A DNA stretch of 64,000 nt from Bremia lactucae (lineage: Eukaryota > Oomycota > Peronosporomycetes > Peronosporales > Peronosporaceae), in the NCBI RefSeq assembly GCF_004359215.1, contig NW_027152023.1, forward strand, positions 106,373 to 170,372, written 5' to 3'. The position numbers and the translations under genes are program-made. How positions within the stretch are numbered: position 1 is the stretch's first letter; each line of letters opens with the position of its first letter. Below are positions 32,938 through 43,275 of the stretch, piece after piece. Below the pieces are notes generated by a model. The model was not told where the DNA came from and ran no database searches. It was given only the letters and a program-made list of their open reading frames with translations.

Positions 32938-32992
32938 TGCCACCCGACTTTTTTATCACTACCCGACTATTTTTTATTGCTACCCGACCATT
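32938..32992. repeat. Three imperfect repeats upstream of the anoctamin gene
   Basis: The unit CTACCCGACTATTTTTTATTG occurs about two and a half times (CCACCCGACTTTTTTATCA, CTACCCGACTATTTTTTATTG, CTACCCGACCATT), 60-115 bp upstream of the start codon. A regulatory role is possible but not shown. Confidence 0.6.
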
Positions 32993-33148
32993 AATACGTC
33001 GACCCCATTGGCTACGTCTGGCATGCCCATTGGCTACTGTCTCGTGTCCCGTCTACAACATGTGTGTACAGTGCCCTACCAGACGTAATGGAATTTAACT
33101 ATTAGTCACATACAGAACCGCCTTTTTTAAACCCAGCATCACTCCATC

Positions 33149-33631
33149 TGTAATGGGGCACACATCGGTTGGAGAAGCGTTGTTGTGGTACATTTACTTT
33201 ATGGGTAAAATACCCTTTCATCTAATTTTAAAATAGTTAATTACTTAAATCCCATTTATTATGGGTAATGAATGTGGTCGCCGCCAGATATAAATCCGGC
33301 GGCCACAGTCTATTATAATTAGCTAGGCAAGGTTTTTAGATTTAAATAATTAAATAAAGCTCAGTTCCACTTTTGATCTTAAAGCGTCAAGTGCCTTCCT
33401 AAGGCTTGCGCATTGATCTGTAAGAGATAGAAGCCTTTCTAAGGTATATCCTCTTGGGCACGAGGTGCCACTTGGTTCTACGAACCGCTGATTCCCTTGA
33501 ACTAGGACTCCTTAAGCTTTAATAGCTTGTACACTCCCTGAGTTGCTAAACTCATTAGTTCAATAGAACTAAGTGACTTCTTGAGTCTGAAAGTCTTCCT
33601 CTGACTTTAGGAGCGAGGTAGCTCCGCTACA
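33149..33631 (+). mobile_element. Fam-2 LTR of short element J
   Basis: Complete 483-bp copy, TGTAATGGGG to CTCCGCTACA, with the palindromic stem at 33280-33303. The primer-binding site TGGTAGCACT follows at 33634-33643. Confidence 0.85.
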
Positions 33632-33633
33632 CC

Positions 33634-33643
33634 TGGTAGCACT
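33634..33643 (+). other. Primer-binding site of element J
   Basis: TGGTAGCACT two bases after the LTR end. Confidence 0.7.
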
Positions 33644-33690
33644 TGTAGTCAATCTACGCCTGAGTCTGTAAAAGACTAATTTCTCACGAA

Positions 33691-34074
33691 AATGGAAGAG
33701 GTTCCAGAACTTTTAGAAGCGCAACGCGCCGCTTATGACAAGCTCAAAACCTTATTCGGGCTTGAGCACGTGGAATTTATTATCTCCCAGGGACCAGAGG
33801 TCCTGCATGCAAGGCTTGAAGCCTTCATGCGGTACGAAGCCAACCTGATCCGTCAGGTACAGGCCATTTAGCGGCATCTATGCCAACCCGGCGCATATGT
33901 ACCTGACTCAGAGCCGAGGGCTCGCCCTCTAACTGTAAATGTGAAAACATTTGAGGGAAAAGAGGGAGAAAAAATCCCTTTTTGGATTAAGCAGATGGAA
34001 ATGTCCATTGATTCCGCCTTGTTCTTAAAAGAACGGCAAAAGGTGGCTATGGCCATTTCCAAACTTGGAGGTTC
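33691..34074 (+). pseudogene. Fam-2 element J Gag, truncated
   Basis: It starts at ATG 33691 (MEEVPELLEAQRAAYDKLK), then FGLEHVEFIISQGPEVLHA, a frameshift near 33865, then [16 protein letters not shown] and DSALFLKERQKVAMAIS. It stops at GGAGGT, where the sequence changes to the antisense ORF of element E. This is among the least decayed Gag starts of Fam-2 in the window. Confidence 0.8.
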
Positions 34075-34824
34075 GCTGCCCGCGACGCTATTCATTAGCA
34101 ATACCTTACGCCAAAGGTAATTACGCGAAGCCAGTATCTGACGCGTCTGCGTGATCAAGCCCGTGGGGCTTCGGTGGCCGCAATGAGAGAAATTCCGATC
34201 GTTTTGTTTCTAAAAGAAACATAACGCGATAATGACACTTCGTTTGAGAGCTGGGTCCATCGGACCCGCCGCCTCCGCAACAGTTGGAATTTTGGAGAGT
34301 CTGCGGATGTGGCTGATGTTCGATTGGAACGGAAGCTTCGCTTCGGCTTCCCAAAGCTTAAGGCCGAAGGCCACTTACATTCGGCGTTTATGCCACAAAA
34401 CGAGGATAGGCCTAGCCAATATTTCAGTGCTTCGGTTTACCGTCCAAATATGGATCGAAGCCACACTGAGGCTATAGATCCACCTATTCCCACTTATTTT
34501 GGTGTGAAGCGTCGTTTGACGCAAAGTGACCCTGAGCTTGGCGTTCAAAAACGTCAATGGCGTACGGGCTATCTTGCCGAAGAGGTACCTCAACCTCCCA
34601 CGAGTTTTCTGAAGAGGGGTAACCCAGCCAATTCATCAGATACTGGACCTTACGAAGGCGTCGCTTTAAGAGTTTCGATACGTGAAAATGAAGGTTCCGT
34701 CGCGCATCAAGCAGCGCGGGAGGGGGCCGAAATCTCGACGAAAGCATTTGATGTTTTAAAGTACGAGGTGCTACTCCTTCGCGAGGGCCTTGCTCGGGTT
34801 GAGGGCACTCTTGAGGTGGTATAA
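34075..34824 (+). pseudogene. Antisense ORF of Fam-2, copy in element E
   Basis: It enters in frame at AARDAIH (34078), has a stop, then reads TRLRDQARGASVAAMREI. From 34309 it is open for 171 codons (RLERKLRFGFPKLKAEG, NEDRPSQYFSASVYR, HTEAIDPPIPTYF, RRLTQSDPELGVQKRQW, a coiled-coil-like VLLLREGLARVEGTLEVV) to TAA 34822-34824. The N-terminal 90 codons are missing at the junction with J. The section from about 34520 lies over the decayed chromodomain of E on the other strand. The sequence is nearly identical to the copy at 25045-25760. Confidence 0.55.
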
Positions 34825-36200
34825 AACAATCTCAATGCTGGAACGTCAGCAACCTCGCTTAGAGGGTTAGCTGGACAACCTGGTGTGGATGCAGCAGTCT
34901 GCAGCAAGACCGCCTATCTCGGCGCAAGCGCCTTCAAGTCCACGTGGGAAGGGTCCCGATATGGCTTAAGCAAGCCAACGTTGAACACTGGGTGTGTACG
35001 CAACTTGCTAGGAAGGTTTAGCGTATAAGCTAGTCCCTTCTTGGCCACGACCGTAAATGGTTCAATAAAGCGCGGGCGCAATTTGGTCTTGAAGACCGCG
35101 GAAACTAAGTTGGTAGGTAGATTTGTAGCGTTTAGTAAAACTCGGTTTCCGACCATATAAGAATTAATACAGCTTCTGCCTTTGGCATCTACTTGTTCTT
35201 TTTCTTTGTCTTGGCTATCAGCCATCGTGTCCCTTACATGCCTTAAGACACTAAATCGTTCGCGAGGAACTCGCTTACTTGTTTTCGAACAAGTAAGCGA
35301 GTTCTTCGTGAACGATTTAGTGTCTTAAGGCATTTAAGGGACACCCCCACCAAGCCCTAAACCACGCAGTGGTATCATTAGTGGAACGCCCGGGTGGGTA
35401 AGACCGTTTATATAGAACGGAGTTTAGCCTGTAGAGGCAAGAACAGCGTTATTTAACGCAAATTCCACTACTGAGAGCATTGAGTTCCAGCGCTTTGGTG
35501 TCTGAGCACACACGCTCGTAAAACGTCTTCAATGACGCGATTGACACGTTCAGTTTGATAATCGGTCTGCGGATGGTCCGCAGTGGACATATCCAATCTG
35601 GTGCCAAGCACCCGGAAAATTGATTTCCAGAATTCACCGTGAAACGGGGATCCCGATCAGAGACAATTGCCACTGGCAAACCGTGTTGTCGAAACACGCG
35701 ATCGATAAATAGCTTAGCTGTACCCTCTCCATCAATGGAACCCGGCACGGTCACTTAGTGAGCCATTTTGCTCAAACGGTCAACAAAGACCACTATACCG
35801 GAGTTACCGGCTGAATCTTTCGGTAGCCCAAAAACAAAATCCCTATTAATGGACTCCTAGCATTCGATAGGAACGGGAAGACTCGCCAGTGACGCAGCAG
35901 CATGTGCCGAGGGTTTAACCCGTTGGCATCTTCGCATCTGCGAACAGATGTGCTGACCCATTTATAAAGTTTGGGCCACCAATAACTCTGGCTGATAGAA
36001 CCGTAGGTCTTTTTTCTACCGAGATGACCACGAAGGATAGTATCGTGTGCCTCATAGAGGATCCGGTACTTCAAATCCTCATCATGAGGAGCAGCGACAC
36101 TCGGAGGGTCCGTGATATCTGTGCAATAAAGCAACATGTCGTTATCGATAGAAACTCGATGTAACCTTGCACGCAAACGTGCCGGTAATTTAATACCCGA
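34525..36200 (-). pseudogene. Fam-2 element E integrase and chromodomain
   Basis: On the minus strand the zinc finger reads YEAHDTILRGHLGRKK but the second Cys of the CxxC pair is lost (RRCEDANG). The core has FVFG…, FVDRLSKMAH at about 35770, SDRDPRFTVNSGNQ at about 35640, and the rest is shifted. The C-terminal part 34914-35225 is open (NLPSKLRTHPVFNVGLLKPYRDP). The chromodomain at about 34525-34735 shows RPPPALLDARRNLHFHV and LMNWLGYPSSENSWEVEVP. Between the core and the C-terminal part, 35227-35344 is a hairpin replacing normal sequence. Confidence 0.8.
35227..35344. repeat. 118-bp near-perfect palindrome
   Basis: Arms of 57 bases (35227-35283 and 35288-35344) differ at three positions and are separated by TTCG. 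The left arm is normal pol (it matches 24600-24660 of element C). The right arm is its mirror and replaces sequence present in elements C and G. Confidence 0.9.
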
Positions 36201-37417
36201 ATACGAGTTTTAAGGCTCGTAGCAGAGCTACACACTGTTCATCCTTGGCGTAAGCCGAACATATTAATTCAGGAATAGGTGACGAGATATTCGTTTAATG
36301 AGAAAGCTCATAATCCGGCCTGCGTGATAACGCATCGGCCAAAGCATTTTGCTTGCCGGGTTTATACTTCACCTCGAAGTTGTTTTCCGCAAAAAAAGGA
36401 TAGCCATCTGGCCATTCTCTGTTAGAGATAGTCGCCGTGCGTAATGACGCGTGATCTATATAAATCACAAACGGCTTAGAGCCGAGCAGATGAACTCTGA
36501 ATTTGACGAGAGCATACATCATAGCAAGTAACTCTTTGTCATGAACTGGGTAATTCTTTTCCTCAGCTTTAAGCTGTCTAGACTCGAACGCAATAACACG
36601 TTCATGCCCCTCAACATCTGTTTGTAACAGAGCACTGCCAATGTCAAAATCTGATGCGTAACAGACGACACTGAAAGGCCGATTTGGATTCGGCAGTGCC
36701 AGAATCGGGGCATGGAAAAGGCTATTCCTTAACTGCTTGAAAAGCATTATGTTCTGTGCTAGCCCAGCTCCAATCTGTATCCTTTTTAAGGAGATTAGAT
36801 AATGGCCTAGCCATATCAGCGTAATTTTCGCTATATTTGTGTTAATAATTGGCGAGACCCAACCACTTACGCAAATCCTTTTGGTTTTTAGGAACCGGCC
36901 AATCTACTATGGTTTTCACCTTAGCGGGATCCGCTCTAAGGCCTCGCTTCCCAATGAAGCATCCTTAAAAAGGAATTTCGTCTGCGCCAAAGATGCATTT
37001 AGATGCATTGGCATCCATTTGTCTCTGCGCATGCACTCGAGCACTGCTCGCAAACGGTCTTAATAGTTTTCCATATCCGACGAACCTGCTCCGCACGACT
37101 ATGGACAAAAATGTCATCGAAATACGTCTGTGCATAACCTCGATGAGGGCGAAATAGTTGCGTCACTAGACGATTAAATGTTGCCGGGGCGTTGGAAAGC
37201 CCTTGTGGCATAACCAGCCACTCCCATAACATGCCGCTTGGGGTGCTAACCGCTGTAAGCGGGATATCACTAGCTCGCATGAGCAATTGGTAGTAACCAT
37301 CGACTAAATCCAATGCACTGTACATGCCACCATATTGATCTGAAGAACATCCTTTCTAGGAATGGGGGTTTGTGCTGGTATAGTGGCAGCATTAAGCTTA
37401 TTATAAGCATGTACAAT
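36201..37417 (-). pseudogene. Fam-2 element E RNase H and C-terminal RT
   Basis: RT reads on the minus strand from IVHAYNKLNAATIP at 37417 through SALDLVDGYYQLLMRASDI, LVMPQGLSNAPATFNRLV and TYFDDIFVHSRAEQ, where the YFDD active site is intact; then frames shift. RNase H at 36295-36747 reads VVCYASDFDIGSALLQ (the first catalytic Asp is changed to Tyr), VHDKELLAMMYALVKF and VIYIDHASLRTA. The N-terminal RT is inverted next to it (37418-37770). Confidence 0.85.
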
Positions 37418-37770
37418 CTCGACGAAGCTGTTCTGGATGACACAAAAGCTGCACTTAGTGCGCGAAATGGGTCATCGATCCTTAAAGATCCTACGGATCC
37501 CTTTTATTCCTTGATTTAGGAATTCCAAGATGTGGTATGCAATAACCCACCATCTGTTTTACCTCCGGATAGAGGTGTTCGTCATGAAATTGACTTAGTG
37601 TCGGGAACCAAATACTGTGTCACAAGACAATGGCCTTTACCAAGGGAGCAGTGTGACGTCATTGACGATTTCTTCCGTGCTAAGAACGTAGCTGGAATGG
37701 TACGAGAGAGCAAATCTCCTCATTCGACACCGACATTTTGTATCAAAAAGCCAAATGGTAAATGGCGCAC
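37418..37770 (+). pseudogene. Inverted RT N-terminal segment of element E
   Basis: This 350-bp segment reads on the plus strand ([49 protein letters not shown]), while both flanks read pol on the minus strand. If flipped it would fit exactly between linker (…LNSSSL) and IVHAYNKL, so it is an in-place inversion. The same arrangement begins at 63742. Confidence 0.85.
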
Positions 37771-38580
37771 AAGTGACGATGAGTTTAACTCAACCATAGG
37801 TCGAATGACCACCATTTCAGATAAATCACCAGCTTTTAAGGCTCGACCGCACTCATCAATAGACATTTTGTCTAGCTCTAAAAGAGCATGTAGCGAAGGG
37901 ATTGCCGCAAGGCTAACTTCTCCCTCAATGTTACCAGTTTACACCATTTACAAGCGTGTGTACTTGCTCACACGTATCACTTTTAGGACTATAAAACGCT
38001 TCGCGTCTCTCCTGTCTTGGAGTAGAGACAATACGCCTGTTAGAGGCCGGGACATTCACGTCCCCGAATTTTTCAGCCTGTATTGGTTCTATACCAGACA
38101 TGGTGTCTAATTTGACATCCGACAAGGAGTTAGGTAACTCAACTCTCTTATCCAGCGAACGTTTACGTGTCGCTGCACGTGCATTAGAAGGATTTGACCC
38201 GAAATGCCCTGGCGAACTGCCAATAGTGTCACTATTGACACTCAGTATGGTGCCACCTCGGCCGACCACGCTCGGTGGACTTAGACGTGCCACTCCACAT
38301 ATCTCAGGGATATTGCACCCTTGATGATTCGGCCTTAGGCCAACAATGCTTTCAGCATTTAGTGAATCGTTATTATAACGAGTGTCACTCGACGGAGTAC
38401 GTGCCGTTTCAGTTATTTCTGCTGAGTCGGGCTCAGAAAAATGTTTTTAAAATTAGAGTTTATTAACTTAGACATGCCAATGCCCAAAACACTGACAGAC
38501 TCATTCAATGATCCGCGCCAATAGCGCTTTTGTAGCCTAGCAAAGGTGGGTTCATGACTCTCCAAAACTTTGCTAGGAAC
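37771..38580 (-). pseudogene. Fam-2 element E protease-RT linker
   Basis: Broken frames matching the linker of C, D and H (for example SLSDVKLDTMSGIEPIQ). No catalytic motifs. Confidence 0.6.
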
Positions 38581-39000
38581 ACTGCGCGTGGCGCCTAAGG
38601 TCTTAGACCTCCAATCGATCCATGGTTAATGGCGTTCAAGCCAGGCCATACCAAGGATGAGATCATATATAAAATCCAAATCAAGGCGAGACAGCGTTCC
38701 ATACTGTCAATTCCAGAAACTTTTTATACCTAAGTTCAACAGAACTTTAAAAATACTGACACGAGTCCGAGTCGCTTGGCGAACAGTGATTGTATCACCT
38801 TCATGCGCTCTAAGTGCCTCAACGTATTGTTGACTTCCTTCAAGGGAATGACGTCGAGCATAATTGCAAGACGCTCCTGAGTCAATTAAAATTGACCACG
38901 GCTTATCAAAGCCCTTTACAGTCGCTTGAGCGACTAGCAAGCCAGGCTTGTACTCTCGCCCCGTGCCATTGAGCACCGAGCTAATTGGGGCTATGTTCTG
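38581..39000 (-). pseudogene. Fam-2 element E retropepsin, active site kept
   Basis: Reads REYKPGLLVAQATVKGFDK, then ILIDSGASCNYARR with an intact Asp-Ser-Gly-Ala, and EGDTITVRQATRTRVSIFK. The frame breaks at about 38715. The flap and second half are decayed. This copy shows what the family's active site looked like. Confidence 0.8.
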
Positions 39001-39179
39001 TTTATTCTCACCTCCTTGAGGTTCGACAGAGCCTAGGTCTTCCCCAGAAGGGCGCCCCGCACCTACTGGGTATCGACGTTTTCCCCTACCGTACCAGGTC
39101 TCTGGTATAGGTCGGAGTTGGAGCTCTTTCGAGCTTTACCCGAATTTCGAAGAGGACAGGCAGGGCGTTAAAGTTTCGT

Positions 39180-39918
39180 GCTTCCGCACATATAACATCT
39201 ACGGATGGTCTTATGCTGTTCCACAGCTTAGAGAGCCTCTTCTCCTTCCTCAACGAGGCTTAAATCCATAGGTTCCGCCCATTTAGACGGAACCCATGTG
39301 CTCGAAGAGATGTTCGGTAGACAGGCGTGCTAACGCGAGCAGACTTAAAGCCAAACTCGGCGCATAGCGTTATGGCAACTGCCTCGTCGAACGTAGCCGG
39401 ATGAGATCGGAACAATTCCGTCCGGGCAACGCCCTCATTGAGAACCCCATAAAGATGGTCACTACAATTGCTTCTTGCACCGGGTCTTGATGCATAGATG
39501 CAATGAGAGTTCTCAACTCCTGGACAAAGTCCCTTAGGGTTCTGTTACCCTGTCGAGTCGCTAGGAGCCGTGCTCGCATGCGAAAAGCCTGATCAGGCGG
39601 TGCAAACATGCTGGTCATTTGCTGAATTACCGAATCCCATGAGAAAAAAAAGCGTCGTCTATGGACGCTGCACGAGAGTGCCCACTCCATGGCTCTATCT
39701 TCGAGGTACAGAGATATACCGAGTTGGCATAGATGCCGCAAGGGTGATCCTGAACCTGGCCGATCGGGGAGGATTCGTACGCATGAAGGTTTCAACCCTT
39801 GCATGCAAAACCTCTGGTCCCTGAATATACTGAACTTTACATATTCAAGCCCAAATAAAGTTTTGAGCTTGTCATACGCTATGCCCTGCGCTTCTATAAG
39901 TTTTGAGACCTCTTCCAT
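39180..39918 (-). pseudogene. Fam-2 element E Gag, internally deleted
   Basis: Starts ATG 39916-39918 (MEEVSKLIEAQGIAYDKLK). After CQLGISLYL it jumps to EDRAMEWALSC, lacking roughly 165 bases present in H and C, then QMTSMFAPPDQAFRMRARLL and QGNRTLRDFVQELRTLIAS. Frameshifts follow. A knuckle-like region at about 39200 is not convincing. Confidence 0.8.
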
Positions 39919-39962
39919 TTCAGTGAAGGCTTAGTCTTATAAAGACTCAGAGATTGACTACT

Positions 39963-39972
39963 AGTGCTACCA
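39963..39972 (-). other. Primer-binding site of element E
   Basis: TGGTAGCACT on the minus strand, two bases after the LTR end CTCCGCTACA. Confidence 0.7.
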
Positions 39973-39974
39973 GA

Positions 39975-40258
39975 TGTAGCGGAGCTTCTTCGCTGCTAAA
40001 GATAGAGGAAGACTTTTAGACTTCAAGATCAAAAGGAAAACTCAGCATTTTTAATTTTAATTTAAATTCAAAACCTTACCGTAGCTAATTCAAAATAGAT
40101 TTCGGCCGCCAGATATATATCTGGCGGCGACTACATTTGTTACCCATAATAAATGGAATTTAAGTAATTAATTATTTTAAAATAGAATAAAAGGGTATTT
40201 ACCCATAAAGTAAATGTACCACAACAACGGTTCTCCAACCGATGTGTGCCCCATTACA
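39975..40258 (-). mobile_element. Element E 5' LTR, internally deleted (Fam-2)
   Basis: Starts TGTAATGGGG at 40258 and ends CTCCGCTACA at 39975, but about 190 bp in the middle are missing. The palindromic stem is perfect at 40105-40128. Confidence 0.8.
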
Positions 40259-40306
40259 ATAAAGGTACCACAAAACGGTTCTCCAACCAATGTGTGCCTC
40301 ATTACA
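40259..40306 (-). repeat. Tandem duplicate of the first 47 bases of the Fam-2 LTR
   Basis: A second TGTAATGAGGCACACATTGG start lies directly outside the LTR of element E. In the paralogous copy at 56803 only one start is present. Confidence 0.7.
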
Positions 40307-41068
40307 GAGGCAGTCAAAAACACGTCGATTTGGGCGAGCGCGCGTGAACAGGCACAACCGCGTCTCCGATTGCGCATAAAATGCAACGTCAACATTTGAT
40401 GATATTCCATATGTCTAACGTTAACTCCATTTTGTTCGGTATTGAGGTTTCGACCTCCAAGCGGTACGGAACCGTACATTCGACCAGCACCATTTGTTGG
40501 ACACACTGCTGAGCTTTATAGGAACGTTATTTAAGTTGTATATGGCATAAGCGGCCACTATAGTAATTTGATAAGGCCTTTCGGTGCGCGTGCTGCTCTT
40601 CGAGTAACGCCAAATAGGCAGCCTCCGCATGTGTGATTAGCTGTACTCGAAAAGGCGGGACCAAGCCAGACCCATTCTTAGACCCGGCTTTGATATTGTC
40701 GATTACCAGATCAGGAGCAAGCCTGGTATGAGCGAGCGTTAAAATTTTACGCATACGCCAACTGCTGACGCTAACCTAAATGTAGTGATAGCGTAAACGA
40801 CTTTCAGTAGACAGCGAAGGCCTAAATGATACCTGCATCTTCCTACGATGTTCCGCTGTAAATATATGCTGCAGCGAGTGTACGCTCGAAATTATGCTCG
40901 ACCTCTAAAATTAAAATTGCGTGGGCTAAAATTTAAGCTTCATTGTAAGGGTGGTCGATTTGGCTATTTTCGCCTCGCGAACCAGACTCAAGATTTTTAT
41001 TGATCTTCCTATCTGATGAATTTTAATTAAACGATAAATGCTCAGGACTCAATTCAGGCATCAGTAAA
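40307..41068 (-). other. Duplicated unit U, copy 1 (unrecognised coding-like DNA)
   Basis: The minus strand reads a 75-codon open stretch (40527-40754) with TRLAPDLVIDNIKAGSKNG, PPFRVQLITHAEAAYLALL and EEQHAHRKAL, followed after stops by VPYRLEVETSIPNKMELTLD. A paralogue on the plus strand at 55514-56802 carries the same readings with different breaks. I do not recognise the protein. It may be a host gene relic or part of another element. In both places U is joined to the start of a Fam-2 LTR at the same point. Confidence 0.55.
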
Positions 41069-41070
41069 CT

Positions 41071-41290
41071 GCAAGCGGGCACGTCGTAATGCGGCCACGC
41101 TCTACTTATACACACACCATAGCACAGCGAGGAGGCGGTTTAACCAGCTTCTTTTGCGTGCAGTGAGGTAGTTGCGGTGGGCGCGTTAGCGACTTCACCT
41201 AACGCACTAAGTACTTTGATTAAGTGTCTTCACGGGAGCGGTAATCCGGCTCGTGCTAAATAGTTCCGCTTACCATTTTTGGTAGGTGTG
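41071..41290 (-). mobile_element. Fam-1 LTR fragment, 3' end of element F
   Basis: Matches the last 220 bases of the Fam-1 LTR (…CCGCCTCCTCGCTGTGCTATG…GTAGAGCGTGGCCGCATTACGACG). The terminal CCTACA is worn to CTTGCAG. The first part is missing. Confidence 0.75.
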
Positions 41291-41529
41291 TGGACTTCTT
41301 AGATGGACTTTTGGGTAATCAAACCAAAGGAAGTTGGAGGCAATAACAGGTCTGGGATGCCCTTAGATGTTCTGGGCCGCACGCATGCTACGACGGGGTG
41401 TATCGTTACATAAAATTAACACTTATAAATAGTTTATTAATATATTATCTAAAAGGTAGAGAATATTTGGAGAATATTACTTACATAGTAATGTTCAGAA
41501 ATCTTATCCATAAATAGGTATAGGCCATT
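41291..41529. other. AT-rich DNA, no recognisable gene
   Basis: Separates the integrase of element F from its LTR fragment. Neither the chromodomain nor the antisense ORF is present here. Confidence 0.4.
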
Positions 41530-42175
41530 ATATCTATTTATCCACCACGACCTGATTGGCACGTTCTGTTTGGCCATTGATCTGAGGATGGTCTGCAGTC
41601 GACATGGGGAACTCGCCACCTAGCAGCCCAAGCACTTGTCGCCAAAACCCAGACGTAAATCATTGATCCCGGTCCAATACTATGGACTCGGCCATCTCGT
41701 GTAATCGGTATACGCGATCCAGGACAAGAGAGCTGCCTACTTGCCTTTGATCGATGTCTTACATGGTGCTGAATGAACCATCTTGCTTAGACCGTTTACG
41801 AAGACGACGAGCCCCGTCCGACCCTAATGTGAAGTCTAGACTTACTGACTTCCAACAGTTGGTTGGAATCGGTAGCGGCTTCAGTGGCGCACTGCTGGAC
41901 GGTGCAGGCTTTATGCTGACACTGTTCGCAAGAGCGAATATAGTTGGCCACCCATCTAAATAAGTGCGTTCACCAAAATTTCTCTGACACTCGTAAGAAT
42001 GTCTTTTCACGGCCCAGATGCCCACTAGATGGCGCATCATGGAGCTCGTGAAGGGTCATCAGCTTGAGGTCTGTGTCATGAGGCACATAGATTCCCAAGG
42101 AATCACAAGGTGACAGCTGATGCCATAACAGGCCATCGATGAAGCTAAAGCGATTTACCTCAGCTTTCTCCTGCA
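41530..42175 (-). pseudogene. Fam-1 element F integrase
   Basis: The zinc finger reads HELHDAPSSGHLGREK (42060-42000), but its CxxC pair is lost behind a deletion. The core keeps VSLDFTLGS (first Asp), VLDRDQ with FTSGFWRQVLGLLGG (second Asp), and TADHPQINGQTERANQVV (Glu) at about 41560-41610, with a frameshift and a stop between. The start joins directly to the zinc knuckle of Gag; protease, RT and RNase H are deleted. Confidence 0.8.
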
Positions 42176-43270
42176 TTTTTTCGACCCCTCAGTGGTAGAT
42201 GCGGACTCATGCGTCTCGCACGCTGGTTATTGCCATCGCTCTTCGGAAAGGGATTCCTCTTGCTGGGCGTCTTCGCCCCAGCAGGGGCCCAGGCATAGCA
42301 GCGCTCATATGACTGCGCTTGCCACATTTGTGACAGACAACGTCTGCATTGCCCAACTCCATGGAAGTGACACCTGTTCTCTCGGCCGACGGCTTATACC
42401 AAGCTATCGCCGAGGCACTGTTGTAAAATTTCTCCTCAACTAAGGCAATTTGGATTCCATCGTTGACGGCACCTTTCTAATAAGAGCCTGTCACGATGAG
42501 CCATGACGTATTCCGTTCATAAACTTGGGCACTTTTATGTGCTCCCCAATCGGACCTACGGTAATTGATCCCGACAGCTAGTGCATCTCCTGCACATGCT
42601 CTTGCATAGATCGCTTCGCCTGCCACGCCCCGAAAACGCGCACCTTATGCAACACCTCGTTGTTTGGTGGCTGGCACATGGCGCGAGTCTTTGTCTTATA
42701 ATCGCCCATGAAGGGAACACCTTGAATACGCTATACCCGCCGAGTAAGCCCACTCTGAGGCTTTACCGCGCGGGTGCGACATGGAGTACGGCACCATCGG
42801 GCTGTCATCTTCGATTAGCTGCGACACACCGCATTGCTTTACTGCTAACAGCCGATGGATATCGTGCGCGCTGCAGTTCCATCGAACTTGGGCGGGTCCA
42901 TCCGAATAAGCCTCGGCTGAGAGCGGAGAGCATCTTAACAGTCCTGTTGAAAGCCTCGCTTCGAGCCTGCTCTCGCCTTAGCTCATCCTGAGTCTGTGTG
43001 ACAGACTCCGCCGTAGCATGGCTTTGTGCCTCGGACGCGACCCTTCGCTGTCCGAGCATGAGTGCGTCAAACTGCTCCAACTGAGTAACATGTTGCTCAG
43101 GAGACTACCCAAGACCCTGGCCATGGCTTGTTCCCTAAGTCCCTGCGCCGTCTGCTCAGCCAACTCCCGATGATGTTCGGAGGTGGGGGGAAATGAGTCC
43201 AATCGATATTGAGGCTCATCCTCACGTACACGCTCAAAGATGCGGGTCGTGGGAAGGATTTCAAGTTCCA
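42176..43270 (-). pseudogene. Fam-1 element F Gag
   Basis: Reads in shifted frames HHRELAEQTAQGLREQAMARV, ASEAQSHATAESVTQTQDEL, EAFNRTVKMLSAL and, near 42310-42350, the knuckle VCHKCGKRSH. All parts align with the Gag at 4638-5450, including its leader. At least three frameshifts. Confidence 0.75.
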
Positions 43271-43275
43271 CCAAG

